In this document: piece by piece, positions 40,772 through 49,500 of the stretch
Position numbering within the stretch: position 1 is the stretch's first letter
Layout of the letters: each line of letters opens with the position of its first letter
Source of the DNA: Ruminococcus sp.
Lineage (GTDB): Bacteria > Bacillota > Clostridia > Oscillospirales > Ruminococcaceae
Direction: 5' to 3'
Length of the DNA stretch: 51,174 bases
Assembly (NCBI GenBank): GCA_015066805.1
Contig: SVNP01000016.1
Coordinates: 1-51,174, forward strand
Position numbers and translations under genes: made by a program
Notes under the pieces: model-generated
Database searches by the model: none
Seen by the model: the letters and a program-made list of their open reading frames with translations, nothing else
Told to the model about the DNA's origin: nothing

Positions 40772-41581
40772 ATGGCAGATCAGAGAAGCTATGAAGAACA
40801 GGAAGCAATGGATGCGTATTTCAATGGTGAGGATTTTGACATTCCCATTGACAGTGCGCCCGTAACAAAGCCCGTCAGCCATGCGGTTAAAAACCGTACG
40901 CCCAGCGGCAAGCGCAGCCGTCAGGCGGCACTGGGCAGAAGGATTCTTGCCACCCTTTGCGTCATCACCGTCATCGGTCTGGTGGGAGGCATTGCCATTT
41001 ATATCAGCGTCAGCCGCAATGACGGCGCAAAGCACGCCGAGAAGCTCTCCATGTCCATGGGTGCATCGGTCAGCGATGCCCAGAAGGTCAGTAAGATCGA
41101 GCTGCTGGATGGCTCCAAGCACTCTTTGCTCAATCAACTGATGCAGCCCGTGGGCGGTGTGTACGAAAGCACCAAATCCGCAGAGGTGCAGGGCGTGACC
41201 TTGCCTGAGTGGATCATTCACTGCGATGTGGATGATGCAACCCTGGGCGAGATCCGCTATTACAACTTTGAGCTGCTGGAGAAAAACGCCTACGGTACCG
41301 AGCGCAAGACCTATCTGGATCCTGCCTCCCTGACGGCAGGCTGTACCGTTGAACAGGCAGAGAGCATTCTGGGGCTGGAACCCTATGCGGTGATCTACCA
41401 CACCGACCGTACCGAGACCCGTGAGTACCGCTACTGCTACGAGGACGGCGAAACCGGCAACCTGACCGCATACATCATCACCACCCGCTGGAGTGCCGAG
41501 GGCGGCATGATCTCTGCGGAGGATGTGAGAGTGGACTTTTTGTCGCAGATTCTCGGACTTGGACAACAAATTGTAGAGTGA
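40772..41581 (+). CDS. Single-pass membrane protein, function unknown
   Basis: A 269-residue protein. The first 50 residues are polar and basic near the membrane (KNRTPSGKRSRQAALGRR), then one helix (ILATLCVITVIGLVGGIAIYI, about 57-77). The rest is an extracellular domain with two Cys (in WIIHCDVDDATL and LTAGCTVEQA). I recognise no family. AAAGGAAGG precedes the ATG. It sits between the lyase gene and the pseudokinase, another bitopic protein with a cytoplasmic N-terminus, so a shared envelope role is possible but not shown. Confidence 0.7.
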   Translation: MADQRSYEEQEAMDAYFNGEDFDIPIDSAPVTKPVSHAVKNRTPSGKRSRQAALGRRILATLCVITVIGLVGGIAIYISVSRNDGAKHAEKLSMSMGASVSDAQKVSKIELLDGSKHSLLNQLMQPVGGVYESTKSAEVQGVTLPEWIIHCDVDDATLGEIRYYNFELLEKNAYGTERKTYLDPASLTAGCTVEQAESILGLEPYAVIYHTDRTETREYRYCYEDGETGNLTAYIITTRWSAEGGMISAEDVRVDFLSQILGLGQQIVE

Positions 41582-41612
41582 ACCCAAATTGCGACAAACA
41601 GTATAACCGTAC

Positions 41613-41634
41613 GTTACAATTCGGTTACAATTCG
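41613..41634 (+). promoter_or_regulatory. 11-bp tandem box upstream of the pseudokinase promoter
   Basis: Two exact copies of GTTACAATTCG in tandem. The 17-mer TTACAATTCGGTTACAA (41614-41630) also occurs at 15185-15201. TTACA-N6-TTACA resembles the direct-repeat boxes bound by OmpR/PhoB-type response regulators. It ends 21 bp before the -35 box. Confidence 0.6.
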
Positions 41635-41655
41635 ATATCAAAGTCTTTAAAATGA

Positions 41656-41684
41656 TTGACAGCGCACCATTTTCCTGATACAAT
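41656..41684 (+). promoter_or_regulatory. Promoter of the pseudokinase gene
   Basis: TTGACA (41656-41661), 17-bp spacer, TACAAT (41679-41684). About 100 nt of leader follow before the start codon at 41787. Confidence 0.8.
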
Positions 41685-41786
41685 GAGGATGAAGAAGTAA
41701 CAGGAAGATACAATACGGTGCGCTGTCAGCTATCCTGTAAGAAAGACAGCGATGGGATGCCGTTTGTGCGATAGAAGGAGTATGTT

Positions 41787-43724
41787 ATGTCTGATTGGAA
41801 TCTGTGTTACGGCTGTATGGAAAGTAAGAGCGCAGACAAGATCTGTCCTCACTGCGGCTATCAGGAGGGCAGCACGGTTCTGGCTGCACATCTGAAGCCC
41901 GGTACCATGCTGCGGGAACGCTATCTGGTGGGTAAGGCACTCTCCCAGAACGGTGAGGGCATTACCTATATGGCGTATGACTGCAATATCGGCTGCAAGG
42001 TGCTCATCCGTGAGTATATGCCCGAGCAGCTTTGTTCCCGTGTGCCCGACAGTACCCTGATCAATGTGAACTATAATCACCTTGCCCAGTATAAGGCCCT
42101 GATGGCCGAGTATACCGAGCTGAACAAGTCCCTTGCACGGCTGAGAAGCATCAGCCACCTGGATCCCGCACTGGATCTGTTTGCGGAAAACAACACCACC
42201 TATGCCGTGTTTGAATGTCCTGAGGGGCAGTCTTTGCTCTCTTATCTGAAGGCGAATGCCGGCGAGCTGAGCTGGAATACCGTCAGCAAGATGTTCCCTC
42301 CGCTGTTTACTACCCTGAGCCTGCTGCATAATGCAGGTGTGCTGCATCGGGGTATCAGCCCGGAAACCATTTTTGTGACCGATAAGGGGACCCTGAAGCT
42401 GGGCGGATTCTGCATCTCCGCTGCCCGTACCAATGATACGGAGCTGGATGCGGAGCTGTATGACGGCTATGCCGCTCCCGAACAGTATTTTGCCGATCGG
42501 CAGCAGGGCACATGGACAGACGTTTACGGCATTTGTGCCGTGCTGTACCGTATTCTTACGGGCTGCCGTGCCACCGATGCCAACACCCGTCAGGATTTTG
42601 ACAATCTGGTGCCCCCCGCAGAGCTGAACAGCCGCATTCCCACCCATGTTTCCGACGGTATTATGCGCGGTCTTGCGCTGGATGCCGCCGACCGTGTGCA
42701 TAATGTGACTGATCTGGTGACGCTGCTGTTTGATGAAATGCCTGCCGAGACCGAGCCGGAGGCTCCTGTGCTGCCTGCACAGCCCGCAGGCTCTACCACG
42801 GTGTTCAATCCTGCTGCTGCCGCTGCCCAGGCACAGCAAATGGCTGCAAACGGTGAGCGTCGTCGGCAGAATCCCCAGCACCACGACCGTGAGGTGGTTT
42901 CTCATACCAAGAAGAATCCTCGCCGTGCTCCCGAGAAGGTCAGCATTTTTGAGCGCATCCGTGTTCCGCTGATCATCGGATTGCTGCTGCTGGGCATTAT
43001 CGTCATCGTAGTGGTGTTCTTCCAGCAGGCCTTCGGCAAGCACGAGGACAGCTCGGTGCCTACCGCAAGCTCCTCTGTCAGCGATAATATCATTGAGGTC
43101 TCCAAGCCCGATACCACCAACATCCCCCGCTATGACAGCGTAATGCCTAAGCTGGTGGGTCAGTACTATCAGATTAAGAAGACCGAAATGGCAGGCTGGC
43201 TGGAGATGGAAGCCGAGTATGTCTATAACGAGGATTACGCAAACGGTATTATCATCTGGCAGGAGCTGGAGGAGGGAGCCGACTTTATGAGCGGCAGTAC
43301 CATCAAGGTGCAGGTCAGCCTGGGTACCTCCAAAAAGGCATTGCCCGATTTCACGGGTTATACCCTCTCCGCTTATGTGGCAAAGCTGCAGGAGCTGGGC
43401 TTCGTCATCAACAGCGAAGAACAGAACAACGGTGAGGAAAATGAGGAAGCACCGGTTCAGAAGATGATCTACAAGACCAAGACAGATTATGAATATCCCA
43501 ATGGCCATGTTTGCGGTGTGGAGCCTGCTGTGGGTACGCTGATCGACCTGCTGGATGACTATAAGATCGTGATCTGGTATGCAGATAACCCTGAGATCAC
43601 CACAACCACCACCGAGACGACGCAGCCCGAGGAAACCGTAGGCAGCAGCTCTTCGGAGGAGGTATCTTCCACTACAACAACAGTCACCACAACTGCGCCT
43701 CCCACACAGCCGGAGGAAGGCTGA
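41787..43724 (+). CDS. Zinc-ribbon, PASTA-domain pseudokinase
   Basis: A 645-residue bitopic protein. A zinc ribbon (C7, C10, C20, C23) is followed by a Ser/Thr-kinase fold (about 40-310). The catalytic residues are replaced: the VAIK Lys is R75 (VLIREYMP), HRD is HRG (G189), the following Asn is T194, and DFG is GFC (G207-C209). So ATP-dependent phosphotransfer is unlikely. The APE-like AAPEQYF and DVYGICAVLYRILTG remain. One membrane helix (about 392-413) leads to an extracellular region with two PASTA-like repeats (about 445-605) and a Thr-rich tail. PASTA domains bind muropeptides or peptidoglycan. It lies just before mreC-mreD. Confidence 0.88.
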   Translation: MSDWNLCYGCMESKSADKICPHCGYQEGSTVLAAHLKPGTMLRERYLVGKALSQNGEGITYMAYDCNIGCKVLIREYMPEQLCSRVPDSTLINVNYNHLAQYKALMAEYTELNKSLARLRSISHLDPALDLFAENNTTYAVFECPEGQSLLSYLKANAGELSWNTVSKMFPPLFTTLSLLHNAGVLHRGISPETIFVTDKGTLKLGGFCISAARTNDTELDAELYDGYAAPEQYFADRQQGTWTDVYGICAVLYRILTGCRATDANTRQDFDNLVPPAELNSRIPTHVSDGIMRGLALDAADRVHNVTDLVTLLFDEMPAETEPEAPVLPAQPAGSTTVFNPAAAAAQAQQMAANGERRRQNPQHHDREVVSHTKKNPRRAPEKVSIFERIRVPLIIGLLLLGIIVIVVVFFQQAFGKHEDSSVPTASSSVSDNIIEVSKPDTTNIPRYDSVMPKLVGQYYQIKKTEMAGWLEMEAEYVYNEDYANGIIIWQELEEGADFMSGSTIKVQVSLGTSKKALPDFTGYTLSAYVAKLQELGFVINSEEQNNGEENEEAPVQKMIYKTKTDYEYPNGHVCGVEPAVGTLIDLLDDYKIVIWYADNPEITTTTTETTQPEETVGSSSSEEVSSTTTTVTTTAPPTQPEEG

Positions 43725-43745
43725 CCGGATAAGTAAGTGATGCAG

Positions 43746-43781
43746 GTGGCACGGCGGCACGTTCGCTGTGCCACGCTTTTT
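43746..43781 (+). terminator. Terminator between the pseudokinase and mreC
   Basis: GTGGCAC (43746-43752) plus GCG pairs with CGC plus GTGCCAC (43768-43774) with opposed single mismatches; GCTTTTT follows. Confidence 0.75.
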
Positions 43782-43810
43782 GTGAAGAAAGAGAAAGGAG
43801 TCCGTCAGGT

Positions 43811-44671
43811 ATGCGTTTTCGGGAATTTTTACGCAGCAAGACCTTTCGTGTGATGCTTTGCGTGATCGCGCTGCTTACGGGTGTTATGCTGTATTCCATC
43901 AAACAGGGCGGCAAAACGGATCTGCTGACCGGTGCGCTGCAGACGGTGACTTATCCCGTGCGGCGGTTTTCCGCAGGGATTTCCAATCGGGTCAACGATC
44001 AGTTGGATACCTACTACAACGCCAAGGCATATCGTGAGGAAAATGCGCTTCTGCGGGAGCAGATTGCCATGCTGAACAAAAAGCTCATCGGCTATGATGA
44101 GGCAGTTGCGGAGCTGGAGGCTCTGCGGGAGCAGCTTGGCATTCAGGAAGCCCACGATGATTATGTTATGAGCCCCCCTGCAACGGTGCTGCTGCCCTTG
44201 GCCAATGATCTCACCGATGGTTTTCTGATTAACATCGGCAGCGAGGACGGCGTGGTACTCAATGCACCTGTGATCTGCAAGGAAGGGCTGGTAGGTGTGA
44301 TCACCGAAGTCAGTGCCCATTATGCCACGGTGACCACCATTCTCTCCGATGAGATCTCGGTGGGTGCTTTGGTGCCCGAAACAGGCGACAGCGGCATCAT
44401 TGAGGGCAATTTGCGGTTTGCTGCCGAGGAACACACCAAAATGATCTACCTGGATGAGCATAATACCATTGAACAGGGTGATCTGGTGGTGACGGCAGGT
44501 GCTACGGGGCTGTTTCCGTATGGTCTGCCCATTGGCAATGTAACGGAGATCGACATGGAGGAAACGGGACTGACCGCTTATGCAAAGGTCAAGCCCGCTG
44601 TGGATTTCTCTGTGCTGGAATCGGTTACGGTGCTGCTGGATTTTGAAGGGAAAGGGGAGAACCCTTCATGA
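43811..44671 (+). CDS. mreC: Rod shape-determining protein MreC
   Basis: A 286-residue MreC, the bitopic scaffold of the elongasome that activates cell-wall synthases. An N-terminal membrane helix (VMLCVIALLTGVMLYSI), a coiled coil (about 75-110; ENALLREQIAMLNKKL) and the two beta-barrels are present, with INIGSEDGV, GLVGVITEVS and DLVVTAGATGLFPYGLPIG conserved. AAAGGAG lies upstream of the ATG. The mreD start overlaps its stop by 4 bases. No mreB gene is in this window, so the operon lacks its usual first member here. Confidence 0.93.
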   Translation: MRFREFLRSKTFRVMLCVIALLTGVMLYSIKQGGKTDLLTGALQTVTYPVRRFSAGISNRVNDQLDTYYNAKAYREENALLREQIAMLNKKLIGYDEAVAELEALREQLGIQEAHDDYVMSPPATVLLPLANDLTDGFLINIGSEDGVVLNAPVICKEGLVGVITEVSAHYATVTTILSDEISVGALVPETGDSGIIEGNLRFAAEEHTKMIYLDEHNTIEQGDLVVTAGATGLFPYGLPIGNVTEIDMEETGLTAYAKVKPAVDFSVLESVTVLLDFEGKGENPS

Positions 44672-45237
44672 AAACTGCCCGAATGGGACGTACCGTTGCG
44701 GAAAAACGAACAGGCAGACGGAATGTGCTTCGCAAGGTGCTGGGTATGCTTCTTCTGCTGCTTTCGGTTGTGCCCATGCTGGGGGGCGGCGTTTGTGCGT
44801 TGTGGACGATCCCTGCGGCTATGTGCATCTGTATGTATGAAAAGCCGGAATTCTGTATGGCGGCAGGTGTCATAGGCGGCCTTGCCGTGGATTTCGCCTG
44901 CGGGTACCCGTTAGGTGCCAATGCCATTTATATGGTATGCTTCTGTACGGTGGCATCCTTGCTGTTTGCCCATCTGCTTACCCCGGGATTCCTGCATTAT
45001 CTGTTTGTAACAGCGGTATGCACGCTGCTACGCAGCGGGATCCATTACGGATTTTCCGCTTATTTTTTCCATCCCGGTGAGGGAAATGTGTTGTGGACAG
45101 CGGTTTTATGGCCTTCCGCCAAAAAAACAATGCTGGCTGCCTTTGTGATTTATCTGCTGTATCTGCCCGTTGCCAAGCTGCTGAACCGTCGTGTGCACTC
45201 CATGGATGCGGCAGCAGTGCAGCGGCCGACCCTTTGA
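44668..45237 (+). CDS. mreD: Rod shape-determining protein MreD
   Basis: A 189-residue polytopic membrane protein with about five helices, placed directly after mreC with an ATGA overlap. The length, topology and the GLAVDFACGYPLGANAIYMV segment fit MreD, which is poorly conserved in sequence; position is the stronger evidence. The basic N-terminus (KTARMGRTVAEKRTGRR) is about 20 residues longer than common. Its stop codon lies inside the stem of an intrinsic terminator. Confidence 0.85.
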   Translation: MKTARMGRTVAEKRTGRRNVLRKVLGMLLLLLSVVPMLGGGVCALWTIPAAMCICMYEKPEFCMAAGVIGGLAVDFACGYPLGANAIYMVCFCTVASLLFAHLLTPGFLHYLFVTAVCTLLRSGIHYGFSAYFFHPGEGNVLWTAVLWPSAKKTMLAAFVIYLLYLPVAKLLNRRVHSMDAAAVQRPTL

Positions 45238-45255
45238 ATGCTCAAAGGGTCTTTT
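45228..45255 (+). terminator. Terminator overlapping the mreD stop codon
   Basis: GACCCTTTGA pairs perfectly with TCAAAGGGTC around ATGC, followed by TTTT. The TGA stop of mreD (45235-45237) is part of the left arm. Confidence 0.85.
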
Positions 45256-45285
45256 GTCTGTGATATCAAAAAGAGGAGAAAACAG

Positions 45286-46458
45286 ATGGTTTCCTTTGTG
45301 CTGGTTATGATTTATGTGGCGTTTATCGGGCTGGGGCTGCCTGACCCTTTGCTGGGGGCGGCATGGCCCGTTATGCATAACGATCTGCAGGTGCCCCTTT
45401 CCTATATGGGTATTCTGAGTATGGTGATCACCATGGGTACGGTGATCTCCAGCCTGTTTACAGGTGCCTTGGCCCGCAGAATGGGTACCGGTCTGCTGAC
45501 TGCCATCAGTGTTGCAATGACTGCTGTGGGTCTGTTGGGATTTGGCGTATCCCGCAGCTTTTTGGCGCTGTGTATGTGGGCGATCCCCTATGGTCTGGGG
45601 GCAGGTGCTGTGGATGCGGCGTTGAATCATTATGTAGCGGTGCATTATGCCGCACGGCATATGAGCTGGCTGCACTGCTTCTGGGGTGTGGGAACTGTGG
45701 CAAGTCCTTACATCATGGGGGCTGTGCTGACAGACGGCGCAGGCTGGCAGAAGGGATATCTCACCGTGGCGGTGGTGCAGGCCATTATTGCAGGCTTGCT
45801 GTTTGTCAGTATTCCCAAATGGGTAAAGCCTCGGGCGGATGAGGAGGAAAAGCAATCCGGCAAGGGGTTTGCGGTAAAAGAGCTGCTGCGGACTCCTGTT
45901 GTGCCCTTGCTGCTTATGATCTTCTTCTGCTATTGTGCCATGGAAGCCACTGCGGGTTTATGGGCAAGCAGCTATCTGTGCGAATATAAGGGTGTCAATG
46001 AGCAGCAGGCGGCATCCTATGCGGCGTTGTTCTATATGGGCATTACCCTTGGCAGATTGCTCGGCGGATTTATCACGGATAAAGCAGGCGACCGCAGGCT
46101 CATTGTGGCGGGCATGAGTATTTTTTCAGCGGCAATTGTGATGATGGCGGCTGACAGAAGCGGTTATGGAATGACACTGGCAGGCCTGTTCCTGACGGGA
46201 TTGGGCTGTGCACCCATCTATCCTTCCATGCTGCATATGACACCTGCGTTTGTGGGCAAGGAAAAATCCCTGTATCTGGTGGGTATCCAGATGGCAAGTG
46301 CTTATCTGGGCATCAATTTTATGCCTACGCTGTTCGGTGTGCTGCATGATCATGTATGGAACGGATTGTTCCCGTTTTATCTGTTGATTTTTGCTGTGCT
46401 GATGATCGTTGCCTTCCGTATGCTCTGCCGCAGAGCAAGAAAAGAAGAATCTGCATGA
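45286..46458 (+). CDS. Major facilitator superfamily transporter
   Basis: A 390-residue transporter with twelve predicted helices. VAFIGLGLPDPLLGAAWPV is reminiscent of the FucP-like sugar permease branch, and the loop between helices 2 and 3 (GALARRMGTG) is MFS-like. A charged central loop (PRADEEEKQSG) separates the two halves. The substrate is unknown. The start at 45286 has AGAGGAG 7 bases upstream; the in-frame ATG at 45238 lies in the terminator loop and has no such site. It has its own terminator downstream. Confidence 0.88.
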   Translation: MVSFVLVMIYVAFIGLGLPDPLLGAAWPVMHNDLQVPLSYMGILSMVITMGTVISSLFTGALARRMGTGLLTAISVAMTAVGLLGFGVSRSFLALCMWAIPYGLGAGAVDAALNHYVAVHYAARHMSWLHCFWGVGTVASPYIMGAVLTDGAGWQKGYLTVAVVQAIIAGLLFVSIPKWVKPRADEEEKQSGKGFAVKELLRTPVVPLLLMIFFCYCAMEATAGLWASSYLCEYKGVNEQQAASYAALFYMGITLGRLLGGFITDKAGDRRLIVAGMSIFSAAIVMMAADRSGYGMTLAGLFLTGLGCAPIYPSMLHMTPAFVGKEKSLYLVGIQMASAYLGINFMPTLFGVLHDHVWNGLFPFYLLIFAVLMIVAFRMLCRRARKEESA

Positions 46459-46465
46459 AAAAAAT

Positions 46466-46496
46466 CGTCTGTGAGAGGGATCACAGGCGGTTTTTT
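46466..46496 (+). terminator. Intrinsic terminator of the MFS gene
   Basis: CGTCTGTGA pairs with TCACAGGCG (one T-G pair) around GAGGGA, followed by GTTTTTT. Confidence 0.9.
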
Positions 46497-46507
46497 GTCG
46501 GGAATAC

Positions 46508-46536
46508 TTGCAATTGCGGGCTTACTGTGTTATAAT
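46508..46536 (+). promoter_or_regulatory. Promoter of the giant membrane protein gene
   Basis: TTGCAA (46508-46513), 17-bp spacer, TATAAT (46531-46536), 41 bp before the start codon. Confidence 0.85.
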
Positions 46537-46577
46537 GTGAATCAGTAAACATTCTGCAAGAAAGGAGAAGCATACCT

Positions 46578-49500
46578 ATGGAAGCATTCCTTACTGTGAT
46601 CGTGGTGCTGTATTTGCTGATCTCGCCCTTTGTGCTGTGGTATTTGCATCGTGGCCGGAGCGAGGCCAGAAGAGAAAACGAAAAACACCGGCATTTGCTG
46701 TCACGGTTACTGTCAGAGAGAAGAATTACCCCCAGAGAGGTTTTACAGGAAAATTTAGAGGTGCCGCCTTTCCGTGCCTATTCGCAGCCTTCCGCCGATG
46801 GCGGACAGCCGCAGGGCAGCTATGCTGCGGGCGTTGGTGCGCGCACAGAGCAGTCTGTAGCTGCCCCGCCTGCGCCTTCAGAGCAGGAGCTGATTCAGTT
46901 GGAGCTGAAAAAGCTGCGTGCGCTGAATGCCAACGGCGTGATCACCGATGACGAATTTGCGGCTCAGAAAGCAAAGCTTTTGGGGCAGGTACCCCAGGCT
47001 GCACCGCCTGTGCAGCAGCCCGTGGCACCTGCCGCACCGATCCGACCGGTGCCCCCTGTGCCGCAGATACAGCCCGTACAGAACATACAGCAGCCTGACA
47101 AACCGCTGCCGCCCAAGGAGCCTGTACAGCCTGAGAAATCGGTGCAGCCTGCCGCAGCAAAGCCTGTGGCGGTGCCGCCTGCTCCCAAGACTGTACCTGC
47201 ACCCGCACCTGCTCCTGCACCCATTCCTGTGCGGAAACAGAAAAACACTACCTCTGCCATTAGCGTGATGCTGGGCGTGGGTGTAGTGCTGATCATTCTG
47301 GCAGGATTGCTGTTTGTGCGTACCACATGGAACGCTATGGCGGATTTCGGCAAGCTGATGACACTGGCCGCAGGCAGTCTGCTGTTTTTCGGCACCTCTG
47401 CCCTTGCCTATAAAGTATGGCATCTCAAACGCACGGGAATGGCATTTTTCTCGTTGGGTGCAACCTTTTTGCCCATCTCCGTATGGGCGGCGGGATACCT
47501 CTCCCTGCTGGGTGAGCATTTATCCGGCGGCTCCAATCCATGGCTGCTTTGCATTGCGGCCGCTGCCTTTACAGGGGCATCGGCGGTGGGTGTGAAGATC
47601 AGCCGCATGAAAGCCTGGGGTCTGGCTTTTCTGATCGGATTTTCCGCAACCTATCTTGCAGGTATGTGGGGGCTGATGCCCTCTTACGGTGCATGGACGC
47701 TGGCTGCTGCTGCCTTTGCGCTGCTGTTGACGTTCTTTGCAAAGCCCCTTGCCCTGCGGCTGCCAAGCTGTATCGGCGAGGTACTGGGGTATTTCTCCAT
47801 GGTTTATACCCTTTGTGCGGCGGTGCCTATGTTTATCCCTATGAACGGCAACACTGCATGGTATGGATTTGCCGCATTTGCCGCTGCACTGGCATTTTTG
47901 GCTCCTGCTATGACCTTCCGCCTGAAGCAAGGCTCTGCTGTGATCATGTCTTGGCTGACCGTATACGGCTTTGCCAGAGTCATGGCACCTCTGATGGAAC
48001 AGGATTCTCTGCATCTGAGCGGTATGATGTACACCGCTTTGGTCTTTATGGTCACTGCAATGCTGCTGCTGATCTTCCTTTCCACCAATCTTCTGCCCGA
48101 AGAAACAGGCGAGGGCTTCCACTGGATGTTCCGTGTGATGTCTGCTGTGGCCTTGGTGATTCTGCTGGGGCAGGGCATCAGCGGTGCGGATTGGAATTGG
48201 CTGATGCTGGGCGGTCTGGCTTTGTTGGCGGTCACTACACTGATCTCTGTGCTGCGTAACGGCAATATCTGGCTGCGGAGCTACTTTGCCGCTGAGCTGC
48301 TGGTACTGACGCTCGGTTTCTCCAATACCCTGCTGCATTCGGCAGATATGGCTTTGGTGCTGGCTTCCGCTTTGTGCTTTGGCTGCGCTGTGCTGTTCCT
48401 TTGTGTACGCAGGCTGCGGAGCGTGTTCTCGGATTTCTTATTCCCTGTTGCCATGAGCTGCTGCGCTGCGGCTGTTGTATCTGATTACAGCGGTCCACTG
48501 CACTGGACTGCTGCGGCAGCGGTGATTCTGCTGTGTGTGGCAGCGTTCCATTGCCTGTTTATGGCCTTGGAGCATGGAATGCAGACACCTGCCCAATACG
48601 GCTTCAGCGGATTGTTCTTTGTGCTGCTGGCGTTGTTCAGCTCCGCTGCGGGTGAGATCCTGCTGCCTAAGCTGGGAGATGGTATCTTCCTGCTGTGGAC
48701 AGTGCTTTCCGCAGGGATTGGTCTGGGCTTGTATTATGCCACCAAACGTGGCTTTGCGGGTGTGCGGCATTGTATTTTCTGCTTATGCACCTATGCGCCG
48801 CTGTTTGTGGGAATGTTCGCCTTTGGGTGCAGTGGTATCTGGCCGCTGCTGCTGGCACTGGCCAATGCCGTGATCGGCTGGTGGCTGTATCGGATCTATG
48901 CAGGTCATGGCAGGCGTGTGCTTGCATCGGCAGGATTTGCTGCGGCCTTGTATATGCTGGTGCAGGGTGTGTATTTCATCACCCAATACGGTCTGGATGT
49001 TTCCTATGACATCAAGATCTGTGCCGCATCTTCGGCTGTGGCGGTTATTTTCCTCCTGCTGGGGGCTGCTGTGTTTGTGATGCTGCGGAAGAAGCTGCGC
49101 TTTGTAGGCGATTATGCCGTGCTTTCCGTTGCTGCATGGGTCTTGCCCTGTGTAACCGTGCTGTACGGTATTCTTTCCGCATCTGCGGGCAGTGATTCCG
49201 TCTGGCAGGTGATCCTTTCCCTGATCGCTGCGGGACTGGCTTTGCTGCTGTTTGCTGCCTATGCATGGCAGGAGAAGCGGTATTTCACCATTGCGGCATT
49301 CGGAGCCTTTTTGGTCTTTGTAACAGAAGCCTGCTGCTGTGCGGGATATCTGTTCCTGTTCCCCAAGGCAAGATCGCCATTGTACGGCATTCTGATGATC
49401 GCCTTTGGTATTTTGCTGCTGCTTTCCCTGGTGATGTATGCCATCCGTCGGAAAAAGCTGTCCTTCCGCGGCGATTATGCCGTCACCGCGGTGGCAGGAT

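Noticed and set aside
41787-43724. Annotation as an active PknB-type Ser/Thr kinase
   Set aside because: The ATP-binding Lys, catalytic Asp, Asn and DFG Asp are all substituted.
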